Shown: positions 55,344 to 64,000 of the stretch, piece by piece | Layout of the letters: each line of letters opens with the position of its first letter | Position numbering within the stretch: position 1 is the first letter of the stretch | From: Gnetum montanum | Taxonomy: Eukaryota; Streptophyta; Gnetopsida; Gnetales; Gnetaceae | NCBI GenBank assembly: GCA_015680685.1 | Contig: MNCI01007630.1 | Location: forward strand, 410,891-474,890 | Length of the DNA: 64,000 nt | Reading direction: 5' to 3' | Notes under the pieces: generated by a model | Told to the model about the DNA's origin: nothing | The model's input: the letters and a program-made list of their open reading frames with translations, nothing else | The model's database searches: none | Made by a program: the position numbers and the translations under genes

Positions 55344-56940
55344 TTTTTGTGTGATCTGATATTGGGAATCCAACATTAGGGATCCAATATCAAGGACCTA
55401 ATATCAATGGCCAAAAATTTTCATTTTTGTGAAGTGCTGAGAAAAAAAATGATTCCCTTTGAATGTCTAGAAGGTGTAGAGCATATTTAGAGGATCATGG
55501 GCTCTAGATAATGCATTATTAGGGAGAATTTGGCTTAAAAATTTCTAAATATGGAATCTTGGGCTATGTAAATTCATGAAGTTTTGATCAAATGGATGAG
55601 ATGGGTAATGATTTCTTTGGTATATAATGGAGTTTGGTGATGTTCAGGGAAGTGTTGAGGAACATTTATTAATCTTGAAAGGTTCAAGATGATGTGAAAA
55701 TGCTGGACAAGTATAAGATACAAATATTATACAAGTGGGTCCTCCACAAAGTAGGCTCCAGTCCTTAATGTCATACTTGTTTAGCAAAATACACAGGTTA
55801 GTATCACTAATTTGGGAAAATAATGCTATGTTACACAAAACCACAAGTTATGACTATTCTTACAATGAGATGAAATGGACTTAGAAGGGATTGCAGAAAT
55901 CAGGATGTGATGTATCTTGCCATAGGCATAATGAATTCTTATACATTATTAGTGGTTAAGGTGATCATTAGCCTTTCTGTCCAAGATTTAAACCAAGTCT
56001 AGACCACATTCTGGTGACATTGCATTATTTCATCAATTGGAGTCACAACTATAAGACTACCATTGTTGCAAGAAGTATCGTCACTTGGCATATTATCCAA
56101 GGGAGGAGTTTATTCATGGCACTATTTATTTTTTCTAATTTCTAAGAATCCACCTACCTTCAAGCATGGGTAACATTCCTTTCCAATGGGATCCCTAAAA
56201 ATTTATTCTGTGCTCTTTTATTTTTATCTGTGTCAACCTTATTAGAGGACTACCTTTAGGCATGGGTAACATGTCTTTCTAATCACATGGTAAGGTAACA
56301 CTTATTTATTCTTACATCCATTTTTCATTAGATATACAAGGGTATGATACAACCTAAGAAACATGATAGAACTAACAGTAGTAATCCAAGACAGTTCACA
56401 AATCCCCTTGATGTCAGACCCTTTACATTTCCACTTGGTTCTTCACTTTTCTATCTAGTCATAATGATCATAAGTTTATTCTTAGTTGTATGAGAATAAG
56501 AAGATCATTATGGCTATGGTAAGAACCTCTTATTAATGGAATGGATAGATGAATGTTGTGATCTCATTGTTCAAATAATCAAGCCCTTATGACTTGATAA
56601 CATAGAGAAATCTTCACCTTATTGGACTACATCTTGTCTTATTCTTGGATATTTTATTAATAATTAAATATATTTACAAAAAATTAAAAAAAGATCATAA
56701 AAATTGGAAAGAGATGTGAAGCATGAAACTTGTTATAGAATGAAAATTATGTTAAAAAAATATCAAACGTTTTAGACGTGAAAAGTATAAAAGAATGAAA
56801 AATATTAAAGAATGGAAAAATTATATCATGAAATAGGAAAATGGAAAAGAATTGTAAAATAAAAAATGGAAAAGCACTTATTCATCCTATAATCAAGATA
56901 AGGTGTCTTCCACACAACTAAACTCATGGGCGAGTGTTCA
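55344..56940 (-). other. Spacer of Athila-4, no gene recognised
   Basis: AT-rich sequence with no ORF that matches other copies. A degraded polypurine-like motif, on the minus strand gtttagttgtgtggaagaca, lies at about 56908-56930. Confidence 0.45.
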
Positions 56941-56965
56941 AAAGATGCTCCCTAAATCTACTAGA

Positions 56966-57735
56966 TCATACACTAGGTGGTTCACTTACCATCTTTACTA
57001 ATTTAACATTTTGATTATGGTCCCATGTAATATTGATGGTAGTTGAGTTTTGATTGTCTAAGTTCTTGTTTTCTTTCCCTTTTGGTGTATTATTATGAGT
57101 TAGTAGTTTCATTTTTGAATCCTTATTTAGAGTCATTTTCTTAGAATGGAAATTAACAAGTAAATCATATTGTTCCATGCATATTTTAGATAGTTGAAAG
57201 CTCTTAGTTGTTTACCATAGGGTGTCTTTTGCTTTGGTGGCCCTTGCTCTTTCTTTTACACATTTTTTCTTTTCACTATTGTTGTGGACTAGTATAATGA
57301 CTATGTTGACATTCTAAATGGTTGGTCCATAATTGCATCCTTTGCTTTCAGTAGTAAGGCATGGAATCCATTGCGTGTGTCTAGCTCCATGATTGTATTC
57401 CTTAGATATTTTAATAGATAAATCTCTCATGCTTAACTTAACATTGATGGTGCTAAGCCATGCTCTCTCCATGATAATTGGGAATTCCTTATTTTCATTT
57501 TTCACATTGATTATAAGAAAGTCAACTAGATAAGATCACCCATTGATAGTGATCACCACATCCTCTATTTATCCCAAATAAATGGCAAGAAACTGATCTA
57601 CAAGCTCCAACATAATATTGCACTTCTTCAAAGGTAGTAGGTTCCATGTTTGATATGTTTCATAAGAGATCAAATTTACCTCAAAACCTAAGTCTAGTAG
57701 AGCTTTGCATGGCAGATTTCTAACTACTCATAAAT
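56966..57735 (-). pseudogene. Protease domain and tail of Athila-4
   Basis: Protease sequence is readable as KALLDLGFEVNLISYE (about 57660-57710), FPIIMERAWLSTINVKLSMR and DLSIKISKEYNHGA, parallel to Athila-2 and Athila-3. A lysine- and asparagine-rich tail (MEQYDLLVNFHSKK..., 56966-57178) follows where the pol leader would normally begin. No RT follows. Confidence 0.7.
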
Positions 57736-57779
57736 AAATCAAAGGAACTCCTAGATCAATTCTCTTCTTAGGAAGTGGC

Positions 57780-58725
57780 CTTGCCTTATTCCAACCTATG
57801 ACTATTTCTATAAGCATGATAGTTCATATGTTTTTTTTAATGATGTTGGAATCTTGTTGTTGGTAGGTGGATTTGATGTAGGAGAAGTTGGTCTTGATGC
57901 AGTTTTGATTCTACCAACCTTTCCTAGACTTTTCGTAAAGAAAGGACATTTTTTGTTTGGCCCTTAGTGTTACTAGTAAGATCCTCTACTTGTATATTCA
58001 CTACCATTGCAACTTTCCTTTGCTCTAGTTATGATGGAAATTCCCCTTGCATAACAGGTGGTGGCCTTGATGGTAAAGGATTGGAAGGGGGATTTGATGG
58101 GCCTGCTATTGGTGAATGTGTATAAGGACTATGATCCATCATTAGAGTAGTAGATATGTAATATTTTGGTGGGTAATAAGGAGAAGAAGTATGAAATGAT
58201 GTGTTTTCTAAACATATTGGACGTTGAATGTAATATCTATAAGGATATGGTTTTCTATATGAATATTGTTGCCTTGGTGGTGGCATTACCCATGTCTACA
58301 GTTGCTACCACTACTACTGATATTGCTACTATGGTTGAGGGTAGGCTCCACTTGGGTAATATGTCAACTAGAATGTTTTTCTGATATTACCTTGGGGATA
58401 AGATAGTCTTTTGCATATCTTATTTTTGACAAAGCTTGGATTGAGTGCATATACCCTAGATTCTTGCAAGTGGGCCATAATAGGACAACATCCCTTAGGA
58501 TGTTCATACTAGTACACATTACATCCTTCCTCTTTCTCTGAATTAGAGTCAATGTACCCTTCAATGGTAGCAACTTTTTCTTTGTGATTATAATTTTCTC
58601 ATCTAGTAGCTCTTTTCTTCTTCCTTTTCTTGCCCATGTTAAGTGCTTGTTCAATCTTTTCTTTCACAATTTTAGGACTATAGTAAACTTTTCATCCATT
58701 GAATCCCAAACCTTCTCTACCTTAG
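57780..58725 (-). pseudogene. Gag C-terminal half of Athila-4, cut by Athila-3
   Basis: From the break at 58725 it reads KVEKVWDSMDEKFTIV, parallel to KVDKMWDSLNEKFQSM in Athila-3. A zinc-knuckle relic (YEHPKGCCP region, about 58480-58510) with HLQESRVYALNP follows, then a Pro/Tyr-rich tail (58029-58286: RKPYPYRYYIQRP...). Stops interrupt it. Confidence 0.75.
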
Positions 58726-59663
58726 TGATGAAGTGTCAAATAGTCAATGCGTCGAATAGGCTACGTATATGGGGCCATGTATACTTGGCCGTGTTGATGC
58801 AACCCCGTCAATGCATCCTTCCATGCATCGATGTGGCCCCATCGACGAATCCTTCCATGCATCAACGTGGCCTCGTTTATGTAGAGCCTATTTTGGCCTA
58901 TAAATAAGAGGGCTCCTGCCTCACTTAGGTATTTTTTTGTCAATTGTAGCAAAGCTCTTACAGTTTTGTTTCGCAAGAGTTAGAATATTTTCCAAGTGCT
59001 TGCAGTAGGTGTAAGAAAGATGTCTAGCTCTTTATTTGAGCACTGATGTACCTGAGCCCATTGGTGTGAATGGAAATAAAGATGAGCTTTTCAATCATTC
59101 CTTGCAGCAATTGGACTTAGTCATTTAATGCATTTAATAGTTTAATATTTCTATGCTTTAATAGTCCTTAAGTTTCTTTTGTTATTATTTTACTCGCTAT
59201 CACTCATTTATAGTTCGTAGGAACCATAAGTACGACCATCTCGAACATAAACCCAACGCTTGGCAACCTAGTGATGCTTAACGTCTGGTAACCCAGTAGT
59301 GGTTAGGGAATGCTTAGGATGTGCACGAAAGATGGGATTGGATACTTATGCTAGGAAGAGTTATGACCTAGATTAGGATAATTATAGATTACATAATATT
59401 TCATTCCTTACTTTCCATTACGAGAATTAGATGTTAGAAGATAAAGTAAAAAGCCATAAAAATCTGTTGCCTCAATCTCACTTAACCATCGCCACTAGAA
59501 CATCACAAGTGAGGTTGGGAAGATAACGACTATTCTAACAAAGGGTTTTGTTGGTTAAGGTCTAGTGTATGCAAAGTGCTTATAGTCTATAGAATTTGAC
59601 CAAGTTGCGTGTGAACTCCCTTGATTCGCATGATTGGGCATAGGGGTACCTAGCCGCTCATCA
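58726..59663 (+). repeat. 5' LTR of Athila-3 (938 bp)
   Basis: TGATGAAGTGTC ... CCGCTCATCA with inverted ends TGATGA/TCATCA. U3 contains tandem units of the type cgatgtggccccatcgacga and atccttccatgcatc (58790-58870), then TATAAATA at 58899-58906. It aligns with 16051-16958 throughout. Confidence 0.92.
58899..58906 (+). promoter_or_regulatory. TATA box of Athila-3 LTR
   Basis: GGCCTATAAATAAGAGGG, after the GC-rich U3 repeats. Confidence 0.7.
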
Positions 59664-59664
59664 T

Positions 59665-59682
59665 TGGCACCATTACTGGGGA
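59665..59682 (+). other. Primer binding site of Athila-3 (tRNA-Asp type)
   Basis: TGGCACCATTACTGGGGA lies one base after the LTR. Compared with TGGCGCCGTTGCCGGGGA, the differences are C-to-T or G-to-A changes, all at CpG sites, as expected from deamination of methylated cytosine. Confidence 0.8.
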
Positions 59683-59827
59683 CTATTAGTCTTACATGTG
59701 TCATTTAACCTTAGCAAATTTATTATTCATGTCATTAGAACGGACCCAGGATAGTAAAATTTATGCACGCTAGGCGGACTAAGTAAAAAGTAAGGTACAC
59801 CAATTAGTGGATTATCTAATATCCAAC

Positions 59828-62360
59828 ATGTCTTCTTCTCACAGGTGAGATGAATCCAACCTACCAGTGCCACAAGAATGTCGGGTGGTCTACACACATC
59901 TAGATGAATATGTCCCCAACTTCACCTTCATCCTACATCAAGATGAACATTCGCGATGGTTGAACATGAAAGGAAACATCATACTACTGACTGACTAATC
60001 GACTCCTAGAATGTTGTTTCATAATCTTGCCAGACTAGGCATCCAAGACCATGGTGTGGAGTACATCATGGAGGACCATGACTACCGGGACTATCATCCC
60101 ACTGAGGTCCAATGTGTATGAGATCAGCAACAGGCAAAAAAGTATGAACACATGAAGGGGAAACAATTCAGTAATTACTTATTCTTGCAAGGGCTGCAAA
60201 ACGATGGGGAGCCTATCTTTCATGATTCCCATTCGGTTGAACTTCCTCTGGGACATCAAGTCATCTAGTCCATCATCTAGAACAAGCAAGCAAGTGACCA
60301 GGACCCCCAAGATGATGGAGGATCACGCAAGAGAGGTCACGGCACAAGCAAAGATGGGTAGGAAAATCATGGCCACCATCAGAGCAGAGGGGGAGATCAA
60401 CACCGAGGTGGTGGCAATCCCTCTTCCTCTTCTCCATCCTCTTGCTTCCCACTACCTTCATCCAATTCAGACTCTGATCATAACCATGGTAGAAAGAAGC
60501 GAGGTGATGGTGGACATAAGGACCGAAGGGAATGACGTGAGGAAGTGTGTGACCAATCGCGTGAGCCTCACCATCATGAAAGGAGGGGCAGCTAGAATCG
60601 TCATAGACATCATGGTTCTCAATAGGACTATGACTTGGATGAGCCATTATTGGCTACTCGAAGCATGATCCATATCATCGAGGCAGTTCAAATACCCAGC
60701 AGGCACTTAAAAGATAGCTGGATCAAATGCATTGACATGAACAACATCCCTAGATTTGAAGGAGGATACAATTGTGATTCACAAACTCACTTGTAAGCAT
60801 TTCATGATGCTTGCACCCTGTAGAACATTGACAATGATTAGCAAAATCTTAAGCTATTCCCTCACACACTCATCAAGGAAGCAAAGAGCTAGTACTGATC
60901 TTTGGAACTGAAATCAATTAGGAGATGGAGTATGATGCTAGAGATCTTCAACGACAAGTATCAAACCTACTCCAGAGTGGTGAATCTAAGATGGCAAATC
61001 CAAGGCTGGAAGCAAGCTAATCATGAACCCTTGGATGTAGCCATGAGCAGGTACTATTCATTGTTACATTAGTGCCCTAGTCATGGCTACTCTTAGTGGG
61101 CACAGCTTCACCACATCATTGATGGGCTCTGCTTTGAAACTAGGAAGACCCTTGGCGTGTATGCCCAAGGAAAATTATCAAAACTAAGGGTCCATCAACT
61201 ATAGCACCTAATTGAGCAAGTGGCCAAAGAAGAGGGGGAGCTAAGAAAGAAGGAGAGTGCAGAAGAGTTTAATCGGGATCCTTCCATCAGAAAGAGGGAA
61301 GTCTGATTTTGCGAAGATGAGGAGGAATCACCATTAGAACTAGCGGTGAACCAAAAAACCTTATCCTTACAAAAGTTTGTATCTAAAATATTGGCAAAGG
61401 TTGATAAGATGTGGGACTCTTTGAACGAAAAATTCCAAAGTATGCTAAAAATTACAAAAGAGTCCAAAGAGCAAGGTAATGATCGTGATCGGTGTAGGAA
61501 GAAGGAAGCTAAACGTGCCCATCATAAGGGTAAGGGAAAATTTTCTGTAGCAGTACAAGTTGCAAACTCTAATATGGAGGAAGATGATGAATGTGGCATA
61601 TGCCAATATGAACATCCTAAGGGGTGTTGTCCTGTGGTGTCACATCTTCAAGAGTCTAGGGTATACGCGTTGAATCCTCGCTTGGCAAAGAGGCAAACAC
61701 CCTGAAGGTTTCCTTACCCACAAGGCAACCCAAGGTAGTTCCACCAGCAGCAAGGGTATTATCTAAGTGGAGCACCATCGCAACCTTATGAATACTTCTA
61801 GCAGTGGTAGCAACCACAAGCATGGGGAATGCCACCTCTAAGGAAGTAGTACCCTTACCGACACCTGGATCCCTATGGGTACTACGTTCAGCAACTAGTC
61901 TCTCCACAGGACTCTTCTAGTCACACAACCTTTGAAAATTACTATCACCCCCTAGAATATTTTTGACCTTAATCTCCATCACCTAGGGGAAAAGCCCATA
62001 TCTCTACTATCCTCCATCACCTTCTCCTGTCGTTCCTTCTCCACAACATCCCAATCAGCTACCACCTACTCCACCTATGTAGGGTGAGATACTGCCACAA
62101 CCACAGCAACGAAATGCTACGAGGGCTATCAACCTACAACCAGTACCTCAGCCGAGTGGACCAGAACCCAAATCAAAAAAACATCCATTTTTTGGTCCAA
62201 TAATCTGAGCATACCCTCACATACACCTATGGCTAGTGCCTTTGAACCTTAAAGCGCTTCCACTATTCCACCACTTGAGAAACCTTTAAACCAAACACCC
62301 TCCAATGTACAAAGGGTCATGCTCACACACACAGTGATCGATTGGATAAAGGTAGGTCAC
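59828..62360 (+). pseudogene. Athila-3 gag, broken
   Basis: It begins ATGTCTTCTTCTCACAG and reads QECRVVYTHLDEYVPNFTFI, LARLGIQDH and EYIMEDHDYRDYHPTE, parallel to Athila-2. The gag core continues through frameshifted pieces at about 60660-61200. The best open piece, 61346-61705, has KVDKMWDSLNEKFQSMLKIT and the modified zinc knuckle CGICQYEHPKGCCP (61590-61630), then HLQESRVYALNP. A Pro/Gln/Tyr-rich tail follows. Confidence 0.82.
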
Positions 62361-62372
62361 CTTCCCTGAAAA

Positions 62373-62760
62373 TTGACTGATCTGGGAAGTCCCCTCATCT
62401 ATCTTCAAGTGGTAGGAAATGAGCCATGTAAAGCCCTTCTAGATTTGGGGTCAGGGGCCAATTTGATTTCACATGACATGTACAAGAATTGGAACATACT
62501 CCCGTTAAATAAGAGCAACATTCGACTCGAGTTGGCATACCAATCCATTACTGTTCCCTTGGGATTGGTAGAAGACATTATGACCACCATTTATAGGTAG
62601 TCCTATCCTACTGATTTCCTTGTCATCCGTGCGGAGAATTGCAAGGGGAACTTCCCAATCATAATGGAAAGAGCCTGGCTAAGCATAGTGGATGCAAGAC
62701 TAGGACTTTGAGATCTTTCCCTTCAAATTTCAAAGGAAAATCCTTTTGGGATGATTGAGA
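62373..62760 (+). pseudogene. Athila-3 protease domain
   Basis: KALLDLGSGANLISHDMYKN and LVEDIMTTIYR are in one open frame from 62373. A stop at 62598 is followed in the same frame by LVIRAENCKGNFPIIMERAW and DLSLQISKENPFG. The DLGS active-site motif is intact. Confidence 0.8.
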
Positions 62761-64000
62761 ATAAGCACGTTCCATGCATCGTGTACAATGACTTCAGGTG
62801 TAGCTGTGTGCAGCAGTTATGGTCTGCCAAGAGGACATCCATTCAAGCATGTAGTCGATGTATCGAAGAATTGCCAATTCAACAATGTTTATACACAGCA
62901 GCCACAAATCAAGAAGGCACTCAGTGGCTGACCACTGATTCTGCTAGCAACACTTTGTGCATGGAACCATCTGAGGGGCTTGTACAAGTATACATAGAAA
63001 GCATGGATAACATGGAAGAGGTTCATCAACAAGTATCCACTGTTGATGACCATGATGATTGGGGAAAGCTGCAAATCCCTAACAGCTTCAAACAAGAGCC
63101 CTTGGAGCTCAAATCCTTATCGGCCCACTTAGAATATGCATTTTTGCATAATGGGAAACTAGTAATTATCAATGCCACCCTTGATCCTAAACAAAAGAAA
63201 AAGTTGCTGAAGGTGATGAATAAATGGGATGCTACGTTTGCATGGTCATATCTTGAGTTAACCAGAGTTGATCCTAGGGTCTGCCAACATTGGATTTATA
63301 TTGACCCCTCCATGAAGCCATGATGACAACCACAAAGGTGATTGAACCCCAAACTGAAGTAGGTCGTCAAAGATGAAATTGAACAGTTGCTAAAGATGAG
63401 GTTCATCTATTCCATTGTCGATAGCAAATGGGTTAGTCCACTCATTATTGTGCTGAAGAAAAATGGAAAATGGAGGGTTTGTATAGATTTCTGATTGCTC
63501 AACATGGCTACCTTCAAAGATCACTTCCACTCCCATTTGTGGACCAAGTGTTGGACACCATTGCAGGGCATCATTATTGTAGCTTTTTGGATGATTATAG
63601 TGGCTATAACCAAATTCAAATTACACCAAAGGACTAGACCAAGATAACTTTCACAAGTCCTTGCGGGACTTTCACATACAAGAAGATGCCTTTTGGCCTA
63701 TGTAATGCACCTGCCACTTTCCAACACCTTGTCCTCAGCATCTTCGAGCAGCAAATTGGCAATGGGGTAGAAGTCTTCATGCATGACTTCTCCACCTATG
63801 GGGCCATGTTCAATCAAGCCTTGGACTACCTTGAGCAAGTTCTGAAAAGATGTGTGGACACTAATCTACGGCTCAACTAGTAGAAAAGCCACTTAATGTC
63901 CAAGAGGGCATTGTGCTAGGGCATTATATCTCATAGACAAGAATTAGCATGGACTTTGAAAAGATCAGGGTCATCCAAGGAATCACTCGACAACTAAGCA
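62761..64000 (+). pseudogene. Athila-3 pol start: spacer and reverse transcriptase (partial)
   Basis: The frame 62751-63323 carries EPSEGLVQVYIESMDNMEEV and LSAHLEYAFLHNGKLVIINA, the region preceding RT in Athila-2. RT follows as SIVDSKWVSPLIIVLKKNGK, MPFGLCNAPATFQHLVLSIF and EVFMHDFSTYGAM, where the catalytic FMDD has become FMHD (63776-63787). The window ends inside the domain. Confidence 0.82.

Larger units (their letters stand above)
54050..58725 (-). mobile_element. Athila-4: Athila-like copy lacking RT and integrase, interrupted at both ends
   Basis: On the minus strand, from 58725 down: gag C-terminal half, protease, a short unrecognised segment, a polypurine-like motif, a spacer with an internal TATA, a second polypurine-like motif, and the start of the accessory ORF. 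No RT, RNase H or INT motif could be read between protease (ending near 57312) and the first polypurine-like motif (near 56920), a gap of only about 400 bp. The 5' part of gag is cut by Athila-3 at 58726. The accessory ORF ends near 54050, next to LINE sequence. Confidence 0.7.
58726..64000 (+). mobile_element. Athila-3: 5' part of an Athila-like element, running off the right edge
   Basis: 5' LTR 58726-59663, PBS at 59665, gag from 59828, protease near 62400-62750, RT from about 63110 to the edge. It lies in the gag of Athila-4, in opposite orientation. All ORFs contain stops. Confidence 0.88.

Noticed and set aside
1-64000. tRNA or rRNA genes
   Set aside because: I saw no cloverleaf with A and B boxes and no rRNA-like conserved blocks; tRNA-like matches are only primer-binding sites.

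Overview
The window looks like a seed-plant nuclear chromosome. It is a heavily nested, AT-rich retrotransposon landscape with one GC-rich host gene. The decayed, deeply nested Ty3/gypsy and Ty1/copia insertions suggest a large genome such as a gymnosperm's, but that is an inference. All calls come from reading translations and repeats by eye; no database search was run.

Layout. (a) 1-6657: the 3' part of a Tat-lineage-like Ty3/gypsy element, plus strand. It has a long gag-protease ORF without reverse transcriptase, two arrays of short hairpin-like repeats and a long LTR with 181-bp tandem repeats. It sits inside the integrase of (b). (b) 6658-16958: the 3' half of an Athila-like element (plus; 'Athila-1'). 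It holds an integrase tail, an internal spacer broken by other DNA, an accessory ORF and the 3' LTR. (c) 16959-19340: a Ty1/copia pol remnant (minus), cut in its RNase H by Athila-1. (d) 19366-26105: a decayed chromovirus-like Ty3/gypsy element (minus) with both LTRs. (e) 28930-30794 and 43865-44490: one copia element (plus) whose integrase is split by (f) 30795-43863, the most complete Athila-like element (minus; 'Athila-2'): LTR, PBS, gag, PR, RT, RNase H, INT, spacer, accessory ORF, LTR. (g) 46.3-50.1 kb: an intact, apparently intronless DRP4/Mx-like dynamin GTPase gene and its upstream region. (h) 51.2-53.96 kb: a decayed LINE (minus). (i) 54.05-58.73 kb: a third Athila-like copy (minus; 'Athila-4') with gag, PR and the accessory ORF but no visible RT or INT. 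(j) 58726-64000: the 5' part of a fourth Athila-like element (plus; 'Athila-3') inserted into the gag of (i) and running off the right edge.

The most unusual content is in the Athila-like family. An accessory ORF of about 2.95 kb sits downstream of integrase. Two copies end at the same peptide, and the three visible 5' ends each have a splice-acceptor-like AG directly before the start codon. Each element also carries several copies of the polypurine-tract motif, one before an internal LTR-like block with its own TATA box and one after it. The Tat-like element has a second oddity: at least 23 copies of a module made of a short inverted repeat followed by TAAACT, present both inside the coding sequence and downstream of it. 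Only the dynamin gene looks like a functional host gene; every transposon ORF except the left-hand gag-protease is interrupted.
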